A DNA stretch of 64,000 bases from an uncultured Clostridia bacterium (GCA_947628695.1 CANRAV010000003.1:57655-121654), one strand, 5' to 3'; counted from the first letter of the stretch, positions 44,239 to 53,521 are shown. Program-made: numbers and translations. Notes: generated by a model not told the origin, from the letters alone.

Positions 44239-44793
44239 GTGAAAAAGGACATACCCCTGTTTTTGGGCATTATTCTAATTGTTGCCGTGCTTGTAAACGG
44301 CACGCACATACAGTCGGTAGACGAATACTACCTGACGCACATTGACGACATCACGCCGGAAAGCAAAACGGTTACCTTAAGCATACGCTGCGACACGGTG
44401 CTTGAAAACTACGGCGACCTTGACCCCGCGCTTAAAAGCGACGGGTTCGTCCCGCCCGACGGCGTCATCCTCCCGCCGACGGAGTACGTGCTTCGGGAAG
44501 GGGACACGGTGTTTGACGTGCTCGACCGGGCGGTGCGGTACAACAAAATTCAAATGGAATACCAAGGCTCCTCCGAAAGCCCCTTCGGAAGCGTGTACAT
44601 ACAGGGCATCCATTGGCTTTACGAATTCTCCTGCGGGCCGCTTTCGGGCTGGATGTACCGCGTGGACGGCGAGTTCCCGCACTACGGCTGCTCCCGGTAC
44701 GTGCTGCACGACGGGCAGGTCATAGAGTGGGTCTACACCTGCGAGCTGGGGCAGGACGTAGGGGCAGAATGGATGGGAGGTCAGGGAAAGTGA
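44239..44793 (+). CDS. stand-alone DUF4430 (transcobalamin beta-domain-like) extracytoplasmic protein
   Basis: A 184-residue protein starting with GTG after AAGGTGAC. An N-terminal hydrophobic segment (IPLFLGIILIVAVLVNGTH) is an uncleaved anchor or signal. The DUF4430 domain covers about residues 90-180: EGDTVFDVLDRAVRYNK, WLYEFSCGPLSGWMYRVDGE, HYGCSRYVLHDGQVIEWVYT. In transcobalamin-type proteins this domain covers one face of the bound cobalamin. It may pair with the barrel-only wall protein or hand ligand to the S component. Its stop overlaps the ecfT start (GTGA). Confidence 0.82.
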   Translation: MKKDIPLFLGIILIVAVLVNGTHIQSVDEYYLTHIDDITPESKTVTLSIRCDTVLENYGDLDPALKSDGFVPPDGVILPPTEYVLREGDTVFDVLDRAVRYNKIQMEYQGSSESPFGSVYIQGIHWLYEFSCGPLSGWMYRVDGEFPHYGCSRYVLHDGQVIEWVYTCELGQDVGAEWMGGQGK

Positions 44794-45674
44794 GGGCGTT
44801 TGCAAAGCTGCACCCCGCGGTGAACCTTGTTTATTTTTTGTGCGTGCTTTCAGTATGCATGTTCGTGCCGCACCCGGTGCTTGAAGCGGAGGCGCTTGTC
44901 GGCGGCGCTTTGTTCTGCGCCGCCACGGGAAAGCGCGGGAATATAAAGGGCGAGCTTTTGTTTTACATTCCCATGTTTTTCATTGCGGCGGCTGTAAACC
45001 CGCTTTTTTCACACAACGGCGTGACCCCGCTTTTCTTCTTAAACGGCAACCCCGTGACGCTGGAAGCGCTGCTTTACGGCGTTTCCATGGCCGCGGCTCT
45101 TGTCGGCGCGCTGCTTTGGTGCAAGGCCTACAGCGGAGTTATGACAAGCGACAAGCACCTGTACCTGTTCGGCAGACTGTGGCCGAAGCTATCGCTTGTG
45201 CTGTCCTCTGCGCTGCGATTTATCCCCGTGTTCCTTCGGCAGTCGCGCCGCGTAGGCCGCGCACAGAAGGCGATGGGGCTTTATTCCGGCAAAAGCCTTA
45301 CGGACAGGATAAAAAACAAAGGCCGCGTGCTTTCCTCCATGGTTCTGTGGTCGCTTGAAAACGCGGTGGAGGTCTCCGCCGCGATGAGGGCGCGCGGCTA
45401 CGGCTGCGGAAGGAAGAGGACAAGCTTTTCCCTGTTCCGCATGCGCGCCGGCGACAAGGTGTGGCTTTCTCTCTGCCTTGCGCTTTACGCCGCCGTCCTT
45501 GCGGCGGCTTTGACGGGGGATTTAAACTTTTCATTTTACCCCAAAATCGGGGAGATAAGTCTGTCTGCTGCGGCGCTTTTGGGATACGCTGCTTTTGGCG
45601 CACTGTCGCTTTTGCCCTTTGCGGCGGAAATAAAGGAGGCTGTTCAATGGAGATACTGCGTGTCGAAAATTTAA
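44790..45674 (+). CDS. ecfT: ECF transporter transmembrane component EcfT (CbiQ-like)
   Basis: A 294-residue membrane protein starting with GTG at 44790, after GGGAGGTCAGGGAAA. It has about six spans. The coupling helices carry the family Ala-Arg-Gly signature (SAAMRARGYGCG) and the RFIPVFLRQSRRVGRAQKA helix. It joins the ATPase pair to the S component. Overlaps with both neighbours show tight coupling. The 3' end overlaps the ecfA start by 28 bases. Confidence 0.9.
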   Translation: MRAFAKLHPAVNLVYFLCVLSVCMFVPHPVLEAEALVGGALFCAATGKRGNIKGELLFYIPMFFIAAAVNPLFSHNGVTPLFFLNGNPVTLEALLYGVSMAAALVGALLWCKAYSGVMTSDKHLYLFGRLWPKLSLVLSSALRFIPVFLRQSRRVGRAQKAMGLYSGKSLTDRIKNKGRVLSSMVLWSLENAVEVSAAMRARGYGCGRKRTSFSLFRMRAGDKVWLSLCLALYAAVLAAALTGDLNFSFYPKIGEISLSAAALLGYAAFGALSLLPFAAEIKEAVQWRYCVSKI

Positions 45675-47293
45675 GCTTTCGCTACCCGAAGGCGGAAGGC
45701 TTTGCGCTTAAAGACATGAATCTGTCGGTGCAAAGCGGCGAGTTTTTGGTTCTCTGCGGCCCCTCCGGCTGCGGGAAGACGACGCTTTTGCGCCTTCTTA
45801 AAAAGGAGCTCTCGCCTGCCGGGGAGCTTTCCGGCCGGGTGCTTTACGGCGCAGACGCGCCGACCGTGGGCTTTGTGGGGCAGAACCCGGAGGCGCAGAC
45901 TGTGACCGACAAGGTCTGGCACGAGCTTGCCTTCGGGCTTGAAAGCCTGGGACTTCCTACGGAGGTGATACGCCGCCGCGTTGGGGAAATGGCGTGCTTT
46001 TTCGGTATCGAAGGGCTGTTTCGCAAACGCACGGACGAGCTTTCCGGCGGGCAGAAGCAGCTTCTTTGCCTCGCCTCCGTCCTCGTAATGCAGCCGCAGG
46101 TGATCCTTTTGGACGAGCCGACCGGTCAGCTTGACCCCATCGCCGCCTCCGACTTTATCGCCGCACTGCAGAAGATAAACCGCGAGCTTGGCATAACCGT
46201 CATACTGGCGGAGCACCGCCTGGAGGACGTCTTCCCCGTCGCGGACAGGGCGGCGGTGATGGAAGACGGGCAGCTTCTTCTGTGCTGTCCGCCGAGGGAC
46301 GTTGCAGCTTTTCTTTCCGCGCTTGACGGGCACCACGCGATGCTTCGGGCGCTTCCGAGCGCCGCCCGAATATGGCAGTCGCTTCGCCTGCCCGGGGACT
46401 GCCCCCTTACCGTGCGGGAGGGGCGCGAGCTTTTGGAGAGGCACTGCAAAACGCGCGGGGCGCTTTTGCCGGAGGAGGAGCGCGCACACGCGGACGACGC
46501 AGCATTGGAGCTTAAAAGCGTCTTCTTCCGTTACGAACGGGACGCGCCGGACGTGCTGCGCGGGGCGAGCTTTACGGTGTACCGCGGGGTGATCTTCTGC
46601 GTCCTCGGCGGAAACGGCGCGGGCAAGACGACGCTTCTAAACGTCGCGGCGGGGCTTGACAGGGCGTACAGGGGGAAGGTATCGGTCTTCGGGAAGCCCG
46701 TCAAAGATTACAAGGGCGGATCGTTGTACCGGCACTGCCTTGCCCTTCTGCCGCAGGACCCGCAGTGCGTCTTCGCGCACGACACGGTGCGTGCGGATCT
46801 ATACGAGATGTGCGAGGCGGCCGGCATTAAAAAGGCGGAGCGGGAAGAGCGCGTGCGGGAGGAAGCGGAGAGACTTGGCGTTTCCCACCTGCTGGAGCGC
46901 CATCCCTACGACCTAAGCGGCGGAGAAATGCAAAAGTGCGCGCTTGCGAAGGTGCTGCTTTCGGCGCCGAAGCTTTTGCTGCTTGACGAGCCGACAAAGG
47001 GCATAGACGCCTTTGCAAAGCAAAGCCTGTGCGGTATAATAAAGGATCTGCAAAAGGACGGCATAACGGCGGTTATAGTCACGCACGACGTAGAGTTCGC
47101 CGCAGAAAGCGCCGACCGCTGCGCGCTGGTGTTTGACGGCGAGATACTTTCCGCCGACACGCCGCGACGCTTCTTTGCGGAAAACAGCTTTTACACAACG
47201 GCCGCAAACCGCATAGCGAGGACGCTTTGGAAAAACGCCGTAAGCTGCGCGGAGGTCTCGGAGCGCTTCCTTGCGGAAGGGGAAGACGGATGA
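45647..47293 (+). CDS. ecfA: ECF transporter ATPase, two nucleotide-binding domains in one chain
   Basis: A 548-residue protein starting at the ATG at 45647 after AAAGGAGG. Domain 1: Walker A GPSGCGKTT, signature LSGGQKQLLCLASVL, Walker B ILLDEPTGQLDP. Domain 2: Walker A GGNGAGKTT, signature LSGGEMQKCALAKVL, Walker B LLLDEPTKGID. It supplies the ATPase heterodimer function as one fused polypeptide, a known arrangement in dedicated (group I) ECF systems. The presence of ecfT and an S gene on both sides supports a dedicated transporter rather than the shared module. Confidence 0.92.
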   Translation: MEILRVENLSFRYPKAEGFALKDMNLSVQSGEFLVLCGPSGCGKTTLLRLLKKELSPAGELSGRVLYGADAPTVGFVGQNPEAQTVTDKVWHELAFGLESLGLPTEVIRRRVGEMACFFGIEGLFRKRTDELSGGQKQLLCLASVLVMQPQVILLDEPTGQLDPIAASDFIAALQKINRELGITVILAEHRLEDVFPVADRAAVMEDGQLLLCCPPRDVAAFLSALDGHHAMLRALPSAARIWQSLRLPGDCPLTVREGRELLERHCKTRGALLPEEERAHADDAALELKSVFFRYERDAPDVLRGASFTVYRGVIFCVLGGNGAGKTTLLNVAAGLDRAYRGKVSVFGKPVKDYKGGSLYRHCLALLPQDPQCVFAHDTVRADLYEMCEAAGIKKAEREERVREEAERLGVSHLLERHPYDLSGGEMQKCALAKVLLSAPKLLLLDEPTKGIDAFAKQSLCGIIKDLQKDGITAVIVTHDVEFAAESADRCALVFDGEILSADTPRRFFAENSFYTTAANRIARTLWKNAVSCAEVSERFLAEGEDG

Positions 47294-47964
47294 AAAAGCG
47301 CGTTTCCTTTATTGTGTTCTGCCTCGCCGTTCCCGCCGTGGTAGTGGGGGGAGCACTTCTTTTCCCCGCAAAGAGATACGCTTATGTAACACTTTGCGCC
47401 GCCGTCCTCTCCTGCCTGCCGTTTTTTATGCAGTTCGAGCGAAAGGACGCAGGAGTTAAACGTCTGGTGCTTATAGCCTCCATGACGGCGCTGTCGACCC
47501 TGGGGCGGGTGATTTTTGCGCCGCTTCCCGGCTTTAAGCCCGTGACGGCCATGGTCGTTATAACCGCGATGTATTTCGGCGGCGAGGCGGGCTTTATGAC
47601 AGGGACACTTTCGGCGCTTATCTCCAACTTCTGGTTCGGGCAGGGACCCTGGACGCCGTTCCAAATGCTAAGCTGGGGCATGCTTGGCTTTATAGCCGGG
47701 CTTCTTGCCTCCCCGCTTAAGAAAAGCAAGGCGCTGCTTGCGGCATACGGCGCCCTTGCGGGGGTGCTTTACTCGTTTATTATGGACGTTTGGACGGTGC
47801 TTTGGGCAGACGGGTTCTTCAACCCCGCGCGCTATGCGGCAGCACTTGCCTCCTCCGTTCCGTTCACTGCCGTCTACGCAGCCTCGAACGTCGTCTTCCT
47901 CCTGCTCTTCGCCGGTCCTATCGGGAGGACGCTTGAACGGATACAAACCAAATACAACATCTGA
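47290..47964 (+). CDS. ECF transporter S component, predicted cobalamin/corrinoid type
   Basis: A 224-residue membrane protein with about six spans, starting at the ATG that overlaps the ecfA stop (ATGA). The central conserved segment has GRVIFAPLPGFKPVTAMVVI and GFMTGTLSALISNFWFGQGP, then WTPFQMLSWGMLGFIAGLL. This wording is typical of a class of Clostridia S components without experimental substrate. Cobalamin is assigned from the riboswitch and the DUF4430/barrel proteins in the same operon. It is the last gene before the terminator. Confidence 0.85.
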   Translation: MKKRVSFIVFCLAVPAVVVGGALLFPAKRYAYVTLCAAVLSCLPFFMQFERKDAGVKRLVLIASMTALSTLGRVIFAPLPGFKPVTAMVVITAMYFGGEAGFMTGTLSALISNFWFGQGPWTPFQMLSWGMLGFIAGLLASPLKKSKALLAAYGALAGVLYSFIMDVWTVLWADGFFNPARYAAALASSVPFTAVYAASNVVFLLLFAGPIGRTLERIQTKYNI

Positions 47965-48006
47965 AAACGGCGCAGAACGCTAAAGCGGGTCTGCGCCCGT
48001 TTTTTG
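47964..48006 (+). terminator. terminator of the cobalamin-uptake operon
   Basis: AAACGGCGCAGA / TCTGCGCCCGTTT pairs with a small bulge and is followed by TTTTTTG, immediately after the S-component stop. Confidence 0.75.
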
Positions 48007-48016
48007 TAAAAAAATG

Positions 48017-48045
48017 TTGAACTTGACAGCTGAATTTGGTATAAT
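48017..48045 (+). promoter_or_regulatory. promoter of the RecQ-UvrD fusion operon
   Basis: TTGAAC (48017-48022) and TATAAT (48040-48045) are spaced 17 bases apart, followed by a TAAGGAG ribosome-binding site at 48053-48059. Confidence 0.7.
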
Positions 48046-48066
48046 ATCCCCGTAAGGAGACCGCAC

Positions 48067-51000
48067 GTGATGAAAGACATCGCTTTTTTTGACGTTGAAG
48101 TCAGCGTTCCCGACAAAAAAATAGCAGACATCGGCGCCGTAAGGGCACCGAACAGAACCCTCCACACGCCCTCCGTGCGGGATTTCTGCGCGTTCTTAAA
48201 GGGCGCGCGGTACGTCTGCGGCCACAATATAATACATCACGACCTTAAATACCTGCGAGAGTCAGGCGCTTTTCTTCCGAATATAACGGCGATAGACACG
48301 CTGTACCTGTCGCCTCTTCTCTTCCCAAAGCGCCCGTATCACCGCCTGCTTAAGGACGACAAGCTTCAGTCGGACGAGCTTAACAACCCCGTAAACGACA
48401 GTAAGAAGGCGGCAAACCTGTTCTTTGACGAGGTAAACGCGTTTAACTCTTTGTCGCCTCGGAAAAAGAAGATATTCTGCGGGCTTTTGTACGGCACCGA
48501 GGAGTTCCGCGGCTTTTTCGACTACCTCGACTTTTATCCTGTCCCCTTCAGTCTTGCCGACGCGATTCTTGACGAGTACAAGGGAAGCATCTGCGAAAAC
48601 GCAGACATCAAAGCAATTGCGGAAGGTACGCCCGTAGAGCTGGCGTATTCGCTTGCGCTTATCGGCTGCGGAGACAAATACTCCGTTACCCCGCCCTGGC
48701 TTGCATGCAGCTTCCCCGCTATCGAAAACGTGTTGAAGCTGCTTTGCGGCACGCCCTGCGCCGGCGGCTGCGGGTACTGCCGCTCGCGCCTTGATATAAA
48801 GCGGGGGCTTAGGGAAATATTCGGCTTCTCCGAATTCCGCACCTACAACGGCGAACCGCTTCAGGAGCGCGCTGCGGAGGCGGCGGTAGAGGGCAAGTCG
48901 CTGCTTGCGGTGTTCCCCACCGGCGGCGGGAAATCCGTGACCTTTCAGCTTCCCGCAATAATAGCGGGGCACGCCGTGCACGGGCTTACCGTGGTCATCT
49001 CCCCCCTGCAGTCGCTTATGAAGGATCAGGTGGACAGCCTTTCCGCAAAGGGCATTGACGACGCCGTCACCGTAAACGGGCTTCTCGACCCCATAGAGCG
49101 GGCGGAGGCGATAGAGCGTGTTGCAAGCGGGAAGGCATCGCTTTTGTACATCTCGCCGGAGCAGCTTCGCTCGAAAACCGTTGAAAAGCTGCTTATGTCG
49201 CGCAATATCGTCCGCTTTGTCATAGACGAGGCGCATTGCTTTTCCGCCTGGGGGCAGGACTTCCGCGTCGATTACCTGTACATCGGCGACTTTTTGCGAA
49301 GCCTGCAAAAGAAAAAGAAAACAGGCGAGGGCTCTATACCCGTTTCCTGCTTTACCGCCACGGCAAAGCAGAAGGTCATAATGGACATCTGCGACTATTT
49401 CAAGCGTAAGCTGGGGCTGGAGCTTACGCTTTTCGCCTCCTCCGCCACGAGGGAAAACCTGCACTACACGGTGCTTTACAAGGAGACCGACGAGGAAAAG
49501 TACAGCACGCTTCGCGGCCTTATAGCGCAGAAGAACTGCCCGACCATAGTCTATGTTTCCCGCACAAAGCGCACGTTTCAGCTGGCGGAAAAGCTGACAA
49601 GCGACGGATTTGCGGCTCTGCCGTACAACGGGAAGATGGAGTCAAGCGAAAAAATCGCCAATCAGGAGGCGTTCATGGACGGGCGCGTGTCCACAATGGT
49701 GGCGACGTCCGCCTTCGGCATGGGCGTTGACAAAAGCGACGTCGGGCTTGTCGTGCACTACGACATATCCGATTCGCTGGAAAACTACGTGCAGGAGGCA
49801 GGGCGCGCGGGCAGGGACCCCTCCATTCAGGCGGACTGTTACGTCCTGTTCAACGACAACGACCTTGACAAGCATTTTATGCTTCTCAACCAGACGAAGC
49901 TGAGCATAGCCGAAATACAGCAGGTTTGGAAGGCGATAAAGGACCTTACAAGGGGTCGAAGCAGGGTTTGCTGCTCTGCCCTTGAAATAGCCCGGCAGGC
50001 GGGCTGGGACGATTCCGCGGGGCCGGAAATGGAAACAAGGGTGAAAACCGCCGTGGCTGCGCTTGAAAGCGCCGGGTACATCGTTCGCGGGCAGAACGTG
50101 CCGCACGTCTACGCCTCAAGCATACGGGCTAAGAACATGAACGAGGCTTCGTACAAAATCCGAACTTCCACCCTTTTAAACCAAAAGCAGAAGGAAAACG
50201 CCCTTAGAATAATGAAGTCGCTCATCTCAAGCCGCAGCATATCGACCGCCGGCAACGCCGACGCAGAGTCACGCGTCGACTACCTTGCGGACATACTTGG
50301 GCTTGAAAAGGAAGAGGTCATTGAATCGGTAAACCTCATGAAGCAGGAGGAGCTGCTTGAGGATTCTTCGGATATGACGGCCTTCATAAACGACGCAGAC
50401 AGCAGGTCGAAGTCCACGCTTGTTTTGGAGCGTTTTGCGGCGCTGGAGAGATTCTTGCTTTCAAAAATGGAGAACGGCTGTGCCTCCTTCGGCTTCAAGG
50501 AAATAAACGAGGAAGCGCAGGACGCGGGGCTTTCCTTTTCCGGCGTGAAGAAAATGCGCACCGTTCTGCACTACCTTTACATCAAAAGCTACATAACGAA
50601 GGAAGAAAACAGGGAAAGCTTTTCCGTGCAGGTGACTCCTTCGCTCGATATGCCGCACCTTTTACGCAAATTCGAACGCAGGATAGAAATCTGCCGTTTT
50701 GTCCTTGCCGAGCTTTTCGGAAAGGCGGCGGAGAAAAAGGCCGACGGAGAGGGGCAGAAGCCCGTGGAGTTTTCCCTTGTCGGTCTGTTTAAAGCGTACA
50801 GCGAGTCACCGAAGCTTGTAAAGGACGACGCAGGCGTGACGCTTGCGGACGTGGAGGACGCGCTTTTGTACCTTTCCAAGATAGGGGCTTTGAAGATAGA
50901 GGGCGGTTTTCTAGTGCTGTACAACGGCATGGAGATAAAGCGCCTTGTGCGGGACAACCACATACGCTACAAGGTAGAGGACTACCGGCTTTTGGACGAG

Positions 51001-52896
51001 TTCTACAAGCAGAAGATACGGCAGATACACATAGTGGGCGAATACGCGAACCTTATGGTGCGCGATTACAACGCCGCGCTGCAGTTTGTGCAGGACTACT
51101 TCCATATGGACTTCCGGCGCTTTATCGCCACATATTTTAAGGGCGAGCGCGCAAAGGAGATAGAACGCAACATCACCCCGGAAAAGTACAACAGGCTTTT
51201 CGACGACCTGTCGGACGTTCAGTCCGAAATAATAAACGACGCGGAGTCGAAATACATCGTTGTCGCCGCAGGGCCGGGAAGCGGAAAGACGCGCGTGCTT
51301 GTGCACAAGCTGGCCTCCCTGCTGCTGCTTGAGGACGTCAAGCACGAGCAGCTTTTGATGGTCACGTTTTCCCGCGCTGCCGCAACGGAATTTAAGCTGC
51401 GCTTAAAGCAGCTTATCGGCAACGCCGCAAACTTCGTCGACATAAAGACCTTCCACTCCTACTGCTTCGACCTGCTTGGCAAAATCGGGACCTTGGAGGC
51501 TTCCGAAAACGTCGTCCGCGACGCCGCAAGGATGATAGGCGAGGGCGAGGTGGAGCAGGGCAGAATCGCAAAAAGCGTCCTCGTCATAGACGAAGCGCAG
51601 GACATGGACGCAGACGAGTTTTCGCTTATCCGTGCGCTGATGACCGCCAACGAGGACATGCGCGTCATCGCCGTTGGCGACGACGACCAAAACATCTACG
51701 CTTTTCGAGGCTCCGATTCCGCATACATGCGGAGGCTTATCGACGAATACGGCGCGAAGAAGTACGAAATGACGGACAATTACAGGAGCAGCAAAAGCAT
51801 TGTCGCCCTGGCAAACGCCTTCGCCGCGACCATCGGAGGGCGCATGAAGACGGAGCCGGTGCAGGCCGTTTCCGACGAGCCGGGCGTCGTCCGCATAGTG
51901 CGCCACACCTGCCCCCATATGGAGGAGGCGCTTGCAGACACGCTGCTTGAGACCTGCGAAGGCGGCGGCAGAATAGGCGTGCTGACCCGAACCAACGAAG
52001 AGGCGCTTTGCGTGCTCGGGCTTTTGCTTAAGCACGGCAAGCGTGCGAGACTTATACAGTCTCTTGACGGCTTTCGGCTTGACAATTTGCTGGAGGTTCG
52101 CGTCTTCTTAAAAGCCTTAAGCAGGCGCGAAAGCTCGCCGAAAATATCCGACGAGGCGTGGGCAGAGGCAAAAAAAGAGCTGCTTCGCAAATGCGAAGGC
52201 AGCAAATGCCTGCCTCAGGTGGAAAGGATGATTTCCGACTTCGAAGCGACCCGGCCGCAAAAATACCGCACGGACCTTGAGGAGTTTATAAAGGAGTCGA
52301 AGCTTGAGGACTTCTACGGCGACGAGGAGCGCGACATTATTGACGTTTCGACCGTTCACAAGTCCAAGGGACGCGAGTTTGACAAGGTGTATCTGCTGCT
52401 TAAGGACGTCAGAGACAGAAGCGACGAGGCAAGGCGAGCCATTTACGTCGGCCTTACGCGCGCAAAGGAGCAGCTTTACATCCACACAAACACCGACCTG
52501 TTCGACCGTATGCGCGCAGAGGGCGTTCTTCACCGCAGGGACGAAAAGGAGTACGGCGAGCCGTCCGAAATAATACTTCAAACCACGTACAGGGATGTGG
52601 TGCTTGATTTCTTCAAGGGCAAGAAGGAGATTATTTTCAAACTTCAAAGCGGTTCAAAGCTTTACCCCGACGGCGACTATCTTACAGCCGAGGTGGGCGG
52701 ACGCGACGTGACCGTGGCAAAGTTTTCCAAAAGCTTTGCCGAAACGCTTAAAGGCTTAAGGGCGAAGGGGTATGCGCTTACTTCCGCCGAAGTTCGGTTC
52801 ATAGTCGCCTGGAAGGGCGAAGAGGACAAGGAGGAAACTCCGGTGATACTTGCCGAGCTTCGGCTTGAAAAGAATAACAAGGAGGTACAGACATGA
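48067..52896 (+). CDS. exonuclease-RecQ-UvrD triple-fusion DNA helicase
   Basis: A 1609-residue protein (GTG at 48067 or ATG at 48070). Residues 1-80 resemble a DEDD 3'-5' exonuclease (FFDVEVS, VCGHNIIHHDLKYL, DTLYLSPLL). A CGTPCAGGCGYC metal-binding-like cluster precedes a RecQ-type SF2 helicase: Walker A FPTGGGKS (about 285), VIDEAHCFSAWGQDFR (about 386) and the QEAGRAGRD motif VI. After a winged-helix region, a UvrD/Rep SF1 helicase follows: AGPGSGKTR (about 1068), VIDEAQDMDADEF (about 1175), GDDDQNIYAFRGS, STVHKSKGREFD and GLTRAKEQLYIH. Two opposite-family motors with a nuclease-like head suggest strand processing in repair or anti-invader defence. The function is inferred. Confidence 0.88.
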   Translation: MMKDIAFFDVEVSVPDKKIADIGAVRAPNRTLHTPSVRDFCAFLKGARYVCGHNIIHHDLKYLRESGAFLPNITAIDTLYLSPLLFPKRPYHRLLKDDKLQSDELNNPVNDSKKAANLFFDEVNAFNSLSPRKKKIFCGLLYGTEEFRGFFDYLDFYPVPFSLADAILDEYKGSICENADIKAIAEGTPVELAYSLALIGCGDKYSVTPPWLACSFPAIENVLKLLCGTPCAGGCGYCRSRLDIKRGLREIFGFSEFRTYNGEPLQERAAEAAVEGKSLLAVFPTGGGKSVTFQLPAIIAGHAVHGLTVVISPLQSLMKDQVDSLSAKGIDDAVTVNGLLDPIERAEAIERVASGKASLLYISPEQLRSKTVEKLLMSRNIVRFVIDEAHCFSAWGQDFRVDYLYIGDFLRSLQKKKKTGEGSIPVSCFTATAKQKVIMDICDYFKRKLGLELTLFASSATRENLHYTVLYKETDEEKYSTLRGLIAQKNCPTIVYVSRTKRTFQLAEKLTSDGFAALPYNGKMESSEKIANQEAFMDGRVSTMVATSAFGMGVDKSDVGLVVHYDISDSLENYVQEAGRAGRDPSIQADCYVLFNDNDLDKHFMLLNQTKLSIAEIQQVWKAIKDLTRGRSRVCCSALEIARQAGWDDSAGPEMETRVKTAVAALESAGYIVRGQNVPHVYASSIRAKNMNEASYKIRTSTLLNQKQKENALRIMKSLISSRSISTAGNADAESRVDYLADILGLEKEEVIESVNLMKQEELLEDSSDMTAFINDADSRSKSTLVLERFAALERFLLSKMENGCASFGFKEINEEAQDAGLSFSGVKKMRTVLHYLYIKSYITKEENRESFSVQVTPSLDMPHLLRKFERRIEICRFVLAELFGKAAEKKADGEGQKPVEFSLVGLFKAYSESPKLVKDDAGVTLADVEDALLYLSKIGALKIEGGFLVLYNGMEIKRLVRDNHIRYKVEDYRLLDEFYKQKIRQIHIVGEYANLMVRDYNAALQFVQDYFHMDFRRFIATYFKGERAKEIERNITPEKYNRLFDDLSDVQSEIINDAESKYIVVAAGPGSGKTRVLVHKLASLLLLEDVKHEQLLMVTFSRAAATEFKLRLKQLIGNAANFVDIKTFHSYCFDLLGKIGTLEASENVVRDAARMIGEGEVEQGRIAKSVLVIDEAQDMDADEFSLIRALMTANEDMRVIAVGDDDQNIYAFRGSDSAYMRRLIDEYGAKKYEMTDNYRSSKSIVALANAFAATIGGRMKTEPVQAVSDEPGVVRIVRHTCPHMEEALADTLLETCEGGGRIGVLTRTNEEALCVLGLLLKHGKRARLIQSLDGFRLDNLLEVRVFLKALSRRESSPKISDEAWAEAKKELLRKCEGSKCLPQVERMISDFEATRPQKYRTDLEEFIKESKLEDFYGDEERDIIDVSTVHKSKGREFDKVYLLLKDVRDRSDEARRAIYVGLTRAKEQLYIHTNTDLFDRMRAEGVLHRRDEKEYGEPSEIILQTTYRDVVLDFFKGKKEIIFKLQSGSKLYPDGDYLTAEVGGRDVTVAKFSKSFAETLKGLRAKGYALTSAEVRFIVAWKGEEDKEETPVILAELRLEKNNKEVQT

Positions 52897-53462
52897 CGGA
52901 ACTTGAGAAAATCGCTTACGCAAAGTCGTTTATCGACAAGCTTGCAAACGGGATAAATCCGCTTGACGACAGCCCCGTGGCAGAGTACGACGTCGTCAAC
53001 AACGTGAGGCTGAAGAAGTGCTTTTCCTTCGTCTCCGACGTTTTAAGGCAGGTTATCGAAAACGGCGGCACCGCGCCAAAGGCCGGGGGTAAGAAAGCGC
53101 CCTTTTCCCTCACGCCGGAGCAGCTTTCAAGATTTGAATTTTCAAATTTGCCCATACCTGTAACCGAAATAGCACGCAGAATAAACGCTTTAGTTGATGC
53201 AGATGCAAAGGAGAAGCTGTCGTACAATTACATAACAAGCTGGCTTGTAAGCATAGGTGCTCTTGCCGTAGAGTTCGACGCCGACGGGACGAAGCACAAG
53301 GTGCCTACCGAGTACGGCAAGCGCCTTGGCATATCTCCGGAAACGAGGACGTGGGAGCAAAGGGAATATCAGGCGGTCGTTTACAACAGAGATGCGCAGG
53401 CCTTCATCATCGACAACATGAATGCCATCCTCTCGTTCATAGGCGGCACAACGCGCACATAA
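52893..53462 (+). CDS. small partner protein of the RecQ-UvrD fusion, unknown
   Basis: A 189-residue protein overlapping the helicase stop (ATGA), so the two are coupled. It looks alpha-helical and soluble. It begins ELEKIAYAKSFIDKLANGIN, with a central FSLTPEQLSRFEFSNLPIPV segment and a winged-helix-like middle (EIARRINALVD, YITSWLVSIGAL). The C-terminal part carries TEYGKRLGISPE and YNRDAQAFIIDNM. No known domain was recognised. Similar small genes after such helicases may be DNA-binding specificity factors; that is inference. Confidence 0.75.
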   Translation: MTELEKIAYAKSFIDKLANGINPLDDSPVAEYDVVNNVRLKKCFSFVSDVLRQVIENGGTAPKAGGKKAPFSLTPEQLSRFEFSNLPIPVTEIARRINALVDADAKEKLSYNYITSWLVSIGALAVEFDADGTKHKVPTEYGKRLGISPETRTWEQREYQAVVYNRDAQAFIIDNMNAILSFIGGTTRT

Positions 53463-53521
53463 AGCATCGTGGCATTCGTCATGTTTTTTGCAGCCCGGAA
53501 TAGTGTAAAGAGGTATCGAAG

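Noticed and set aside
48023..48045. TTGACA as the -35 box of the helicase promoter
   Set aside because: It is only 11 bases from the TATAAT. TTGAAC six bases upstream gives a normal 17-base spacer.
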